This document shows positions 25,231-34,089 of a stretch of DNA of 35,265 nucleotides, piece after piece. Position 1 is the first letter of the stretch; each line of letters begins with the position of its first letter. The position numbers and the translations under genes are program-made. Location: the NCBI GenBank assembly GCA_002731275.1, contig PCBK01000149.1, positions 1 through 35,265 of the forward strand. Reading direction: 5' to 3'. Source of the DNA: Deltaproteobacteria bacterium. GTDB lineage: Bacteria; Myxococcota_C; UBA6777. A model generated the notes under the pieces. It was given only the letters and a program-made list of their open reading frames with translations, ran no database searches and was not told the DNA's origin.

Positions 25231-25758
25231 TTAGAGGGATGTACATTGTTTGGGCAGATCGAGGATCTGCATACGCCAGTAGTTGTAGATTCCATGTTTC
25301 CTCGCAAAAAAAGCGTTGACTTCGAGAACATAGAGGGCCGGAGCGGAGACCTTTCGGGGGGACAGGTCGTGTGGGGTGGCGTTCTCAACGACGCCAACGA
25401 CCTCTTTCTTCTTGTTGATGTGGATCATATCAAGGGGGATATAGGTGTTCTTCATCCAAAAGCTCTGCTCAGATTCGACGGGAAAGACAAACAACATTCC
25501 ATCGAATTCACCAAGCTTTTTTCGATACATCAGCCCTTGTTGGCGATCCTCGTCTGTACAGGCAAGTTCGATGTTGACGGTGACCTTCTTTTTGCCATCA
25601 GGCGAGATCAACACAACGCGCGGACGGGCCTCTTTGAGCGCAGATGGGGTGCAACCTTTGTTACATGTCTGTTGTGTTGTGGTGCATCCAGCGAACCATA
25701 ACAACAAGAGCAAGTGCCCGGCAATACGTCTCCATATGGGCAGATTGTTTGCTGTCAT
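25231..25758 (-). CDS. DUF192 lipoprotein
   Basis: 175 aa. The lipoprotein signal ends in WFAGC (Cys near residue 25). DUF192 follows: VNIELACTDEDRQQGLMYR, MLFVFPVE, SFWMKNTYIPLDMIHI and VLEVNAFFARKHGI. Function of the domain is not established; it is a small periplasmic or outer-membrane fold in many bacteria. AAGGGG lies 5 bases before the ATG at 25758. It is the first gene of an operon with the Cys-rich lipoprotein and the Nudix gene. Confidence 0.9.
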   Translation of the reverse strand: MTANNLPIWRRIAGHLLLLLWFAGCTTTQQTCNKGCTPSALKEARPRVVLISPDGKKKVTVNIELACTDEDRQQGLMYRKKLGEFDGMLFVFPVESEQSFWMKNTYIPLDMIHINKKKEVVGVVENATPHDLSPRKVSAPALYVLEVNAFFARKHGIYNYWRMQILDLPKQCTSL

Positions 25759-25771
25759 CAAAACCCCTTTT

Positions 25772-26722
25772 CTATTTGGAAGGTGGTGTAATCAGAGAGA
25801 TTGGATAATCGTGGAAGCTCGCCGTCCCCTTCAGTTTCGGGAAACGCCAGCGTCCAACAGCTCGTAAAATACAACGGCGAAAACGCGACTTCGCGTGGAT
25901 CGGTGAGACCCAACGAACGGCTTGTGTTTCGCCCTTCACGTTGATCTGCCATGACAGCTTGATCTTGTGGATGTCTGACTGATACACCCCACAAGAACGC
26001 AGCGATTTGTGATTTTGACGAATCACCCAACGCAGCTGCTTGGGGCTCAACAGATTCTCGAACCCCTTCGCCGACTTGGGCGCCTTATTCATCCACCTCG
26101 TGATCAAGACAGGTTTTTTCGACAGCTCAACGGTCTCTTCGTAGTTGTCATTGCTCGGTGAATAGACCAAGCGCACCTGATACGAACCTGCACGCAATTT
26201 GGCCTTCAAAGGTGCTGTCCCGCACAGCTTGCCGTTGAGATAGACATGCGCCCACGGACGCACGCCGATCCACAGCTCAACCCCGCCCGCGTCCTCAAGA
26301 CCTCGACAAGCAGGCTTTAATGTCCCAGCACGTCGCTTCAATTCTTTCTTCCAATACTTTCGACATGAACGAAAAATACGCTTCTTGCGTCGCTTCGCAT
26401 AGCGTCGATAAGAACGGACACGCCGCGTCAGGATTCTTTTGTATCGTTTGGAGATGTCTTCTTGGGGGATTCGTGCTTCGCGCTTGTCCAACCACCTCTC
26501 GTAAGCCTTCATGCGAAAGAATGATACACAAGGTTCACGATACCATCGTTTCTTCGCTTTGTAGTAACGCTTGGAGATGCTCTTGCGGATCGCACGGTAT
26601 GTCTTGTAACTCGCGTGGGCCTCTTTGATTCCCAAAGGCGACCAATCCACTGCCATCCCTGTCCATCCCTGTCCAAGGCCCAAAAAAGCCAACAGCAACC
26701 ATGCTGAAATGTGGCGAAGCAT
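25772..26722 (-). CDS. PEGA domain and AgmX/TonB-like C-terminal protein
   Basis: 316 aa from the ATG at 26722 (GGGAGGAG 5 bases upstream). It has a signal peptide (MLRHISAWLLLAFLGLG), then a very basic, Tyr/Arg/Lys-rich helical region (about 30-145). A PEGA-like domain follows (AHVYLNGKLCGTAPLKAKL, SYQVRLVYS; about 160-220). The C-terminal part (KLSWQINVKGETQAV, FRRCILRAVGRWRFPK) matches the AgmX/PglI end seen in gliding-associated and TonB-like proteins of Myxococcota. It is probably periplasmic; no partner is evident. Confidence 0.75.
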   Translation of the reverse strand: MLRHISAWLLLAFLGLGQGWTGMAVDWSPLGIKEAHASYKTYRAIRKSISKRYYKAKKRWYREPCVSFFRMKAYERWLDKREARIPQEDISKRYKRILTRRVRSYRRYAKRRKKRIFRSCRKYWKKELKRRAGTLKPACRGLEDAGGVELWIGVRPWAHVYLNGKLCGTAPLKAKLRAGSYQVRLVYSPSNDNYEETVELSKKPVLITRWMNKAPKSAKGFENLLSPKQLRWVIRQNHKSLRSCGVYQSDIHKIKLSWQINVKGETQAVRWVSPIHAKSRFRRCILRAVGRWRFPKLKGTASFHDYPISLITPPSK

Positions 26723-26853
26723 TCGTTCTCCTCCCAAACAATATGTTCACATACCCACATCACCAAGACGCAGATATACCCATCGGATGATTTGTACGGG
26801 GCAGTATAACCCGTCTCCCAACGAAAAAATAGGGTGAATCAATATATCCCCTG

Positions 26854-26926
26854 ATTGTCGCACTTTGATTGGTATCGTGGATTTGCCACCCATTGTCGCA
26901 CTTTGATTGGTATCGTGGGTTTGCCA
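26854..26926 (+). repeat. Two 35-base direct repeats, 38-bp period
   Basis: Copies at 26854-26888 and 26892-26926 begin ATTGTCGCACTTTGATTGG and end in TTTGCCA; they differ at one base. The last 20 bases (26907-26926) are the exact complement of 20136-20155. Confidence 0.95.
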
Positions 26927-27212
26927 GGCGTGCGCGTCCCAGGCCACAACTGCTCGGGGTCATCGACCCCGAACCCCACAATGCTATCGCATTGTTTGTG
27001 TTCCGCCTGCGGCGGTGACACCACTTACAGGGCATACTTCCAGTGAGAGGGCAAACTCCCACGGGGTATGCTGTTGCGACCTGTAGGACAGACGACCACT
27101 CCCAGCGGCAAGTGGCTACAGGAAGAGCAAGCGGCTACAGGGAGGGCAAGCTACAGGGAGGGAAGTTGCTTGGGAGAGCAAGCTACAGGGAGAGCAAGTT
27201 GCCGCTCTCTGG

Positions 27213-27288
27213 GGTACACTGTCGCTGGGAGGGCAAGCTGTCGCTGGTAGGGTACACTGTCGCTGGGAGGGCAAGCTGTCGCTCGGAG
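27213..27288 (+). repeat. 38-bp tandem repeat, two copies
   Basis: Units at 27213-27250 and 27251-27288 begin GGTACACTGTCGCTGGGAGG. Each contains two CTGTCGCT words. They differ only near the end. Confidence 0.95.
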
Positions 27289-27305
27289 TGAGGGGCTTCT
27301 TTTGA

Positions 27306-29873
27306 CTAGAGAGAGCGAAGAATCAGACGAACTTCACCAGCATCACGGCCACGGGGGAAGAGTTTGAGATAACGCTGAAGCATTTGACGCGCCTTGCCTT
27401 TTTGACGCATACGTCTGTAAGTCAGGCCCAACCCATAGTATGCTGAACCGTTTCGTTTACTCATGCGCATCGCACGGTCAAAGTAACGCTTCGCGCTCTT
27501 GGAACGCCCCAGATCGAGCAAACACCAACCCATACCAGAGTAGAGACGGCTGGTCTTCTTCAGCTTCATAGCCAGCCTGTAGTAACGCAAGGCTGAACGC
27601 AGACTCTCACGACGTCGCAGCCGCTCTGCACGGCGGAACAGAGATTTGAAGTTGCCTTTGACAGCAGGCTTTGCGGGACGTTTGGTAGGCTGTTTGGCTG
27701 GTGCGCCCTTTTTGGGGGTCTCAGGTGTTGTAGCGGGCTTCGGAGCGACTGGCGCTTCCAGTCGTTTACGCATCCACTTCACGAGTGGGTGGCCTTTTTG
27801 AGCAGACTCAACGGCAGAGAGGATCGTCTTCGCGTCGAGCAACTTGTCCTGGGCGATCAATCCCCACGCACGAAGTAAACGAGGAAGCACCATATCACCG
27901 TGTTCCTTGATACTCTTCTGCAAAAGCGCCTCGCTCTCAACGTATTTTTTACGCCGACTCATCTGTGCACCTTCGTAAAAAGAGACCTTGTCGAGGACAG
28001 CAGGACGATTCTTTTTGAACAACTGTTTGGTCGCATCCATCGAGCGCTTCAACGCTTCGGGGTCTTTGGACAGGCTGATCAAGTGCATCAACGCAAGGCG
28101 CGTGTAGGCATTGGGTTGCTTGATCGATTGCAGCCTGTCGAGCAACATCTTGGCATCTCTTCGATGTTTCTCAACAGCGTCATCAGCCTTCTGGAAGACC
28201 GCCTTGTGATCTTTCAAGGCCTGCAAAATAGGCTGCAATTTGGCCTTTAACTCGGTCTCCTTCTCTTCCTTTTCTTTTTTGGCTTTCTTGCCTTTGGGTT
28301 GCTTGTCTTCGCTGTTGAGCGCCTGGATCTGTTTGATGAGCTCATTGGCTTGTGCTTGTAGACGCTTCATCTTGCGCGTCTCAAAGTTGAGCTTCAACAG
28401 CGCATACTCCGCACGGAACAATGAGAGCTGGGCTTTCGTCGCCTGTTGGGAAGGAAAAGGTTTCCCCTGAATCTCAACAGCCGAGGTCAAAAACGCCCCC
28501 GCTTTGCGAAACGCATCAGGTGTAAAAGGCGCCCATGCAGCGCGTGCTTCTTTGACCTTTTTGAGCGCGTCGGGATGCTCATCAATAAAACCAAGTGACA
28601 ACATCATGCTCGAAAATGTCGCCGGACTGAAAAAGTACATCCCACCGAGAGACAACACACCCAAGAGCAACAAGACACCAAAAATCTTTCCCCAAGGGGT
28701 TGGCTTGTAACCGATGTCGTCGTCCAATCCATCGTACGCATCCATTGTGCGAGATTCACTGTAATCCGTAAAATCTCTCATCTCAGAGGACGCATCAAGT
28801 GACGAAGAGCTCGACGAAAATGACGGACCATATTGTTCATCAGGGAGTGAGTCTGAGGACCCCAAGAACCATTCACCTGAGGAAGAAAGAGGTTTTCCCT
28901 CCGCCCCATTATCTGTGCTTGCGGGCACGCTCACCGCGACAGGAGGCTCAATCGTAATCTGCTGTGGTTCAGCAGCAGCCGCCACCTCGACTTGTGTCAA
29001 CTCCTCACTCTTCACAGGCGCAGGTTCAACAGGTACAGGTTCTGCGACTGGTGCAGGAGCCGTAGCAGGCGCGGGTTCTGCGGCTGGTGTGACCTCGACA
29101 GGTGGCGCGAGCCCAACAGGCTGTACCGGTGCGACGGGGTGGACAGGTTGTGCGGGTTGTTCGACGACAGCAGGAAGCGCAGATTGTGAAGGGGTCGCAT
29201 GAACGGCCGCCTGGAGGCTCGCAATTTGGACCGCGGCGACCTGTCCGGTGGTGGTTTGGACAGGGACGACTTGGGCTGCAGGCAGGTCCGTTGCAGAGAT
29301 GGCTTGGACACTGACAACTTCGCCTGTGGCGGTCTGGACAGGGACAAACAGCGCCTGTGAAGGTGCAGCTTCGACGGCATGTTCAGTCGCCTGAAGTTCC
29401 GTTGCGATAGGATGAGAACCGGCCGGTGTTGCGGTCGCGCTGGTATATCCAAACTCGATCGTGGACTTGGGATTGGCAGACTGTAGTGAGATATTTGCGG
29501 ACTGGGGAGCAGGTGTGGTCAAGTTGGCGGCACCGAGCTTTTCGATCAGCTCAAAGAACGGAACAAAGCTCTCAACGTTCCCTATAAGCTGCCACTGCTT
29601 GCCGTCTTTGGAGATCTCGTCGTCGCGTTTAACTTTGCCGTCGATGATCCAACGCTGAAGAGTCGCCTGATCAGGGACTTGGGCGCTCGCACCGTCTCGA
29701 AAGCGAATATTCCAGTCTTCGAGAACTTCAGCTTTTGGAGAGGGTTCAGGTTCGGACTTGAAGACACGAAAAGTATGACCACAGGTCGAACACTTCACGC
29801 GGACAGATGGTCCCTTGACCTGTGTCAGGTCCAATTCGTAGACAGCACTGCATTTTTCGCAAACGACATCCAT
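27306..29873 (-). CDS. MJ0042-type zinc-ribbon, membrane and TPR protein
   Basis: 855 aa. The zinc ribbon (MDVVCEKCSAVYELD, CSTCGHTF) is of MJ0042 type. A GYF_2-like domain follows (WNIRFRDGASAQVPDQATL, DDEISKDGKQWQLI; about 55-110). Then come a long Ala/Pro/Val/Gln linker with an internal repeat (VPVQTATGEVVSVQA, VPVQTTTGQVAAVQI), one transmembrane helix (IFGVLLLLGVLSLGGMYFF, about 400), a coiled coil, and TPR-like helices at the end (LRYYRLAMKLKKTS, YFDRAMRMSKRNGSAYYGLG). It is common in Myxococcota-type genomes; function unknown. I start at 29873, with AAAGG 7 bases upstream. Confidence 0.8.
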   Translation of the reverse strand: MDVVCEKCSAVYELDLTQVKGPSVRVKCSTCGHTFRVFKSEPEPSPKAEVLEDWNIRFRDGASAQVPDQATLQRWIIDGKVKRDDEISKDGKQWQLIGNVESFVPFFELIEKLGAANLTTPAPQSANISLQSANPKSTIEFGYTSATATPAGSHPIATELQATEHAVEAAPSQALFVPVQTATGEVVSVQAISATDLPAAQVVPVQTTTGQVAAVQIASLQAAVHATPSQSALPAVVEQPAQPVHPVAPVQPVGLAPPVEVTPAAEPAPATAPAPVAEPVPVEPAPVKSEELTQVEVAAAAEPQQITIEPPVAVSVPASTDNGAEGKPLSSSGEWFLGSSDSLPDEQYGPSFSSSSSSLDASSEMRDFTDYSESRTMDAYDGLDDDIGYKPTPWGKIFGVLLLLGVLSLGGMYFFSPATFSSMMLSLGFIDEHPDALKKVKEARAAWAPFTPDAFRKAGAFLTSAVEIQGKPFPSQQATKAQLSLFRAEYALLKLNFETRKMKRLQAQANELIKQIQALNSEDKQPKGKKAKKEKEEKETELKAKLQPILQALKDHKAVFQKADDAVEKHRRDAKMLLDRLQSIKQPNAYTRLALMHLISLSKDPEALKRSMDATKQLFKKNRPAVLDKVSFYEGAQMSRRKKYVESEALLQKSIKEHGDMVLPRLLRAWGLIAQDKLLDAKTILSAVESAQKGHPLVKWMRKRLEAPVAPKPATTPETPKKGAPAKQPTKRPAKPAVKGNFKSLFRRAERLRRRESLRSALRYYRLAMKLKKTSRLYSGMGWCLLDLGRSKSAKRYFDRAMRMSKRNGSAYYGLGLTYRRMRQKGKARQMLQRYLKLFPRGRDAGEVRLILRSL

Positions 29874-30204
29874 CAGATAACCTTTCGTGTGCATAAAGAC
29901 ACCCCGTGATGCCTTCAGCGTGGGTTCATTCATGGGGTAGCGTGACAAAAGAATCGTATCCTAGCAAAAATTGGAAAGGTGTTCAACCAATCCAAGTCTT
30001 TGGGCCCATAACATCGTGCCAGATTGTGTTTGTTGCCGACGTATGGGGAGGCATATGTTAGGAGCCCATTTGAGGTGCAGAAGTTTCATATCACCTACAA
30101 AAAGACACTTTGGGACACATCTCGTTACAGCAGAAAGTCGCCACAAGAGCCGAAAGCTCTCCATTTTCTTTCAATCTTTGGATGGAAACAGGGAGGGAGG
30201 AGAT
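29874..30204. other. Intergenic region upstream of the zinc-ribbon/TPR gene
   Basis: No supported gene. The open frames here lack ribosome sites and family patterns. It should contain the promoter for the zinc-ribbon/TPR gene and the end of the HPr transcript, but I see no clear terminator. Confidence 0.5.
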
Positions 30205-30504
30205 TCATTTTCGCGCTTCGATGATGGCTCCAACAGCGAGGACTGCGGCCTCTGCGTCTTCGCCACTCGCGCGCACCAAGATCTCAGTGTGGGCGGGGGA
30301 TTCGAGCATAAGGATACTCATAGGGCTCTTGCCATTGGCTTCTTTGCCATCTTTGATGAGCGTGATTTTGGATTGGAAGGACTTGGCGATCTGGACGATC
30401 TGCTTGACAGGGCGCAAGTGAAGACCTCGTACCCATCCGACACTAAAAACTTGTTGACAATCAGAGGCGTTGCGATTAGGGGGTTCAGGATCTTCTTCGG
30501 TCAT
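30205..30504 (-). CDS. HPr-like phosphocarrier (nitrogen PTS type)
   Basis: 99 aa. VRGLHLRPVKQIVQIA contains the phospho-accepting His in the GLHxRP motif, and NGKSPMSILML is the region of the regulatory Ser. A 15-residue polar N-terminus precedes the usual HPr fold. Next to rapZ, ptsN and rpoN it is most likely the NPr of the nitrogen-related PTS, passing phosphate to EIIA(Ntr). No enzyme I is in the window. It starts 10 bases after the rapZ stop. Confidence 0.9.
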   Translation of the reverse strand: MTEEDPEPPNRNASDCQQVFSVGWVRGLHLRPVKQIVQIAKSFQSKITLIKDGKEANGKSPMSILMLESPAHTEILVRASGEDAEAAVLAVGAIIEARK

Positions 30505-30514
30505 CGAACATACT

Positions 30515-31447
30515 CTACTTTTTCACGTGTGAGCCTTTGAGAGGCTTGGCACTTGGGATAGATGAAGATGAAGCGGAGACTTGATTGTGATAGCGCGACA
30601 ACTCCCTGTGAGACACGACGACATTGGCGCCGACTTCACGAAGTTTTCTCGCAAAGGTTTCCGAGGCAAATACAGAGCGGTGTTGCCCCCCCGTACAGCC
30701 AAAGGCGACGGTAACAAACGCACGATCGGCCTTTTGAAAACATTCGAGCAAGTGGGTCATCGTCATGACTGTGTTGTCGATAAAGGTGAGCGCTTCGGGC
30801 TGCTTCTCCAAAAATTCGATGACAGGCTGATCGAGACCATTAAAGTGTCGTAGTGACTTGTCCCAGTATGGATTGGGCAGAAATCTCATGTCAAATGTAA
30901 AGTGCGCGTCGAGAGGCGCACCGTACTTGAAGCCAAAGGACATCACATTGACTTGCAGAGGCGCCTGCATCGGTGTGATAGAGAAGTGTTCACGTAGCCG
31001 CTGTCGAAGCTCATGAGGGACGAGCTGGGAGGTATCCACGAGGAGATTGGCCGCGCCACGGAAAGGAGCGAGCAGCTCACGCTCCCGACTGAGTCCTCCG
31101 GCGATCGAACCTTCGCTCAAGGGGTGTGGCCGACGACTCTCTGCATAGCGCCGTGAGAGCGTGTGATCATCACAGTCCAAAAACAGAATCTGAAAGCTCT
31201 GTTCTTGTTTGTTGAGCATTGTAAGGACAGCATCTCCGTCCTCAAAAAATCCCGGCTGGTGTAGCCGCACATCGATCACGACAGCCACCTGCTCGATCTC
31301 TTGCTCTTTGACCAAGGACAAGAACTGTGGGAGCATCACAACAGGGAGGTTATCGACACAAAAGAAACCAAGGTCTTCGAGGGCTTTGACCGCAATACTT
31401 TTTCCCGAGCCACTCATGCCGGTGATGATCAACAAACGTCGAATCAT
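30515..31447 (-). CDS. rapZ: RapZ/YvcJ-type nucleotide-binding adapter
   Basis: 310 aa, full family length. Walker A GMSGSGKS is at residues 10-17, then ALEDLGFFCVDNLP. The C-terminal half has VMSFGFKYGAPLDAH, FDMRFLPNPYW and FGCTGGQHRSV, which in E. coli RapZ binds small RNA and RNase E. Here it probably links cell-wall precursor or PTS signals to RNA control, though that role is shown only in enterobacteria. AAAGGGAG lies 5 bases before the ATG. The last 25 residues are a polar extension. Confidence 0.95.
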   Translation of the reverse strand: MIRRLLIITGMSGSGKSIAVKALEDLGFFCVDNLPVVMLPQFLSLVKEQEIEQVAVVIDVRLHQPGFFEDGDAVLTMLNKQEQSFQILFLDCDDHTLSRRYAESRRPHPLSEGSIAGGLSRERELLAPFRGAANLLVDTSQLVPHELRQRLREHFSITPMQAPLQVNVMSFGFKYGAPLDAHFTFDMRFLPNPYWDKSLRHFNGLDQPVIEFLEKQPEALTFIDNTVMTMTHLLECFQKADRAFVTVAFGCTGGQHRSVFASETFARKLREVGANVVVSHRELSRYHNQVSASSSSIPSAKPLKGSHVKK

Positions 31448-31690
31448 ACTCTCTCCCTTTTAAGAAGTGGGTTTGTCGTCCGTCCTTTTGTCATAATCAA
31501 CACATCTCATTCCATTGTAGATGTCTTCTTTGAAGTGTAGCAGAGAGCTTCCTCTCCTCACAACAAAGGTGCAACTCTTTTTTACGTCAAACTCTCTCAT
31601 CAACTGAAGCATGACGACAAGTTTCACAACTTTTCCCGCAAAAGACAAGAGCCCACAACACCTCTCGGCGAGGTCTTGGTTTCGGACCCT

Positions 31691-32152
31691 TTACAGCTGC
31701 GCATCTTTTTCGGAGAGCGTCTGGTAAATCGCAGAAGAGGTCTCAAGTGTGATCAGTCTCTTCGCCAGATCGGTACCTTTGAGCAATCGGCAGACACGCG
31801 CGAGGGCTTTCAAGTGCGCTCCGACAGGCTTGTGAGGCGCGAGCAAGACGAAGAAGATGTGTGTACGCTCCTCTTCGCTGTCGCCAAATGGGATCCCTTC
31901 AGGCGACAACCCCAACGCACCTTTGACCTTATCAAGGCCATTCACACGACCATGTGGAACAGCGATGCCATCGCCGATACCGGTGCTGTTTAATTTTTCA
32001 CGAGACAACAACACGTCGTAGATATGTTCGGCGTTGAGTTCTTGGTGAACGTTGGCAAGACAAGTGGAGAGTTCTTGAAGGATCTCATCCCGGCTGGTCC
32101 CTTTGAGGGGGGTGATCACGGCATTGGGTTCGAGGATATCGACAACTTTCAT
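31691..32152 (-). CDS. ptsN: PTS IIA-like nitrogen regulatory protein
   Basis: 153 aa EIIA(Ntr). The phosphorylated His is in AVPHGR (near residue 70), preceded by NSTGIGDGI and followed by HIFFVLLAP, all typical. It receives phosphate from HPr-like proteins and regulates potassium, nitrogen and envelope functions by direct contacts. AAGGGG lies 10 bases before the ATG. It follows rpoN by 73 bases. The ribosome hibernation gene hpf, usually between rpoN and ptsN, is absent. The 243-base gap before rapZ holds no supported gene. Confidence 0.95.
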   Translation of the reverse strand: MKVVDILEPNAVITPLKGTSRDEILQELSTCLANVHQELNAEHIYDVLLSREKLNSTGIGDGIAVPHGRVNGLDKVKGALGLSPEGIPFGDSEEERTHIFFVLLAPHKPVGAHLKALARVCRLLKGTDLAKRLITLETSSAIYQTLSEKDAQL

Positions 32153-32225
32153 ACGGGCGGGTCCCCTTCGCGTTCAGCGTAAAAACAGGAAGAGACAAAA
32201 GGTCTCTGATCTTGGTTGGTGTGTA

Positions 32226-33794
32226 TCAATAAAGCTTTTTGCGTCGACTCGAAGACGCCAATCCCAACTGCCCACGGTATTTGGCGACCGTACGTCGCGC
32301 GATTTTGATCCCACTTTTGCCAAGTACATCGACGATCTGTTGATCGGACAGTGGTTTTTTGGGATCTTCTTCGGCGATCATCTGCTTGATCTTCTCTTTG
32401 ACCGTCAGACTCGAAATATCTTCGCCACCATGGGAAGATTTGAGACTCGATGTAAAGAAGAACTTCAGCTCAAACACACCCTGTGGTGTGTGTACATATT
32501 TGTTGGTCGTGACCCGACTGATCGTCGACTCGTGCATCTCAATGTCCCCAGCCACATCGGCGAGGATCATCGGCTTGAGATACTGCAAACCTTTGTCCAA
32601 AAAGTCGCGCTGTCGTTTGATGATCGACTCCGTGACCTTGTGGATCGTGCGTTGCCGCTGGTGGATCGAACGCAGCAACCAAGTCGCGCTGCGTAGCTTC
32701 TCTTGGACAAATTCTTTGCTCGTCGACTTCTCTTTGTCCTTCATGGCCTGTTTGTAAAATTGGCTGATCTTCAGCTTAGGCAATCCGTCATCATTGAGCG
32801 TTACGGTGTACTCATCACCGACCTTTTTGATGTGGATATCAGGCGTGATATAGGATGCAGGTTCGGAGGTAAAGTTTCGCCCGGGGCGGGGATCAAACAT
32901 CCCAAGGACTTGTTCGGCCTCAATGAGTTCTTCGAGTGAGACTTTGATGCGCTTGGCGATCGCGTTGTAGTTGCGACGTTCGAGATTGCGCAGGTGATCC
33001 ATGATCAGCCGCTCGATCAGGTCTGGATCTTTGAGGTGGGTCTGTTGGCGACACTGGATCAGCAAACATTCCTTCAAGGAACGAGCAGCGACACCGATAG
33101 GTTCGAGAGATTGAACAACACGAAGCGCCTCTTCTGCGACCTCACGCCAATGCGCTCGACGTTCTTCGTGGATAGGCATATCGGGGTCTTTCGCGTACTG
33201 CATATGTTCTTGTTCAGTCATATGATCAGCGACAGCGTAGAGGATCTCTTCGGGGGTGGCTTTGGGTTTGTCATCGAGCAGCAAGAAGCCGTCATCATTC
33301 AGGTATCCAACGATCAGCATCGACATTTGGAGTGTGTCGTTGTCGATCCTTCTGAGTTGAAGCTGTGACATGAGGTGTTCACCGAGGGTCTCATCAGCGG
33401 TCAGGCGGGCTTCGATGGGAGGAAGATCGGAGTCATAGACTTCACGGTTGGAGGGCAACGCAGAGCGTGAGAAGTCGACATCTTCAAAGTAGGCCTCCCA
33501 GTCCATGTCTTCGAGCGCGTCTTCTTCGCTCTTCTCTTCGGCAGCATCAGGAGCATCTTCACCGGCAGCCTCGGCCTCAGAAGCCGGTGTCGGCTCCTGT
33601 CTCTCGTCTTGTTCTTCATCACCAGGTTCATCGAGGATAGGGTTCTCCAACAACTCCTCTTGCAGCATCTCAGCGAGCTCAAAGTTGTTGAGCTGTAGCA
33701 GCTTGATGGCCTGTTGAAGCTGTGGTGTAATCACCAACTTCTGCTCCAGACGGACAGTCTGGCGTTGTTCGAGTCCGATCCCAATCCGATTCAT
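32226..33794 (-). CDS. rpoN: RNA polymerase sigma-54 factor
   Basis: 522 aa. Region I is the Gln/Leu-rich start (LEQKLVITPQLQQAIKLLQL), which contacts bacterial enhancer-binding proteins. An acidic region II follows (about 55-105), then the core-binding domain, an HTH, and the C-terminal RpoN box (ARRTVAKYR) that reads the -24 element. All parts are present, so it should be functional. AAAGGA lies 7 bases before the ATG. It heads the rpoN-ptsN-rapZ-HPr cluster. Confidence 0.97.
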   Translation of the reverse strand: MNRIGIGLEQRQTVRLEQKLVITPQLQQAIKLLQLNNFELAEMLQEELLENPILDEPGDEEQDERQEPTPASEAEAAGEDAPDAAEEKSEEDALEDMDWEAYFEDVDFSRSALPSNREVYDSDLPPIEARLTADETLGEHLMSQLQLRRIDNDTLQMSMLIVGYLNDDGFLLLDDKPKATPEEILYAVADHMTEQEHMQYAKDPDMPIHEERRAHWREVAEEALRVVQSLEPIGVAARSLKECLLIQCRQQTHLKDPDLIERLIMDHLRNLERRNYNAIAKRIKVSLEELIEAEQVLGMFDPRPGRNFTSEPASYITPDIHIKKVGDEYTVTLNDDGLPKLKISQFYKQAMKDKEKSTSKEFVQEKLRSATWLLRSIHQRQRTIHKVTESIIKRQRDFLDKGLQYLKPMILADVAGDIEMHESTISRVTTNKYVHTPQGVFELKFFFTSSLKSSHGGEDISSLTVKEKIKQMIAEEDPKKPLSDQQIVDVLGKSGIKIARRTVAKYRGQLGLASSSRRKKLY

Positions 33795-34089
33795 CTGTCT
33801 ATCCTTTTGTTTGGATACCCCAATGTTTTGGTCATAAAGACCTCACCTGTTCTCCTATGATGCAAATATCTTGCCAAAAATGCAAGCCCCCTCTCTGTAT
33901 TTGCGACAGAAGAAGAAAGAACCCCTTGTCACAGTACGTAGCTGAGGACATTGCAAGAAAGTGACTTTTTTGTGCCTCCCAACACAATGTCCCATAGCTC
34001 TTGCTCAGTGTGCACAAAAAAATGAATGATTTTCGAGTCATCTCGTCTACACAGTGTCCACAAAACACTGAAGAGAAAAGGAGAATCTG

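Larger units (their letters stand above)
26723..27305. other. Host intergenic repeat region
   Basis: I find no supported gene here. It contains a 38-bp-period direct repeat (26854-26926), small hairpins (GGGGTCATCGACCCC, AATGCTATCGCATT, CCGCCTGCGG), CTACAGGGAG-type short repeats from 27117, and a 38-bp tandem pair (27213-27288). Several sequence words are shared with the intergenic region at 20.1-20.4 kb. Confidence 0.7.

Noticed and set aside
31460-31648. 62-aa frame between rapZ and ptsN
   Set aside because: It begins at TTG without a ribosome site and has no family pattern. It is not an hpf remnant that I can recognise.
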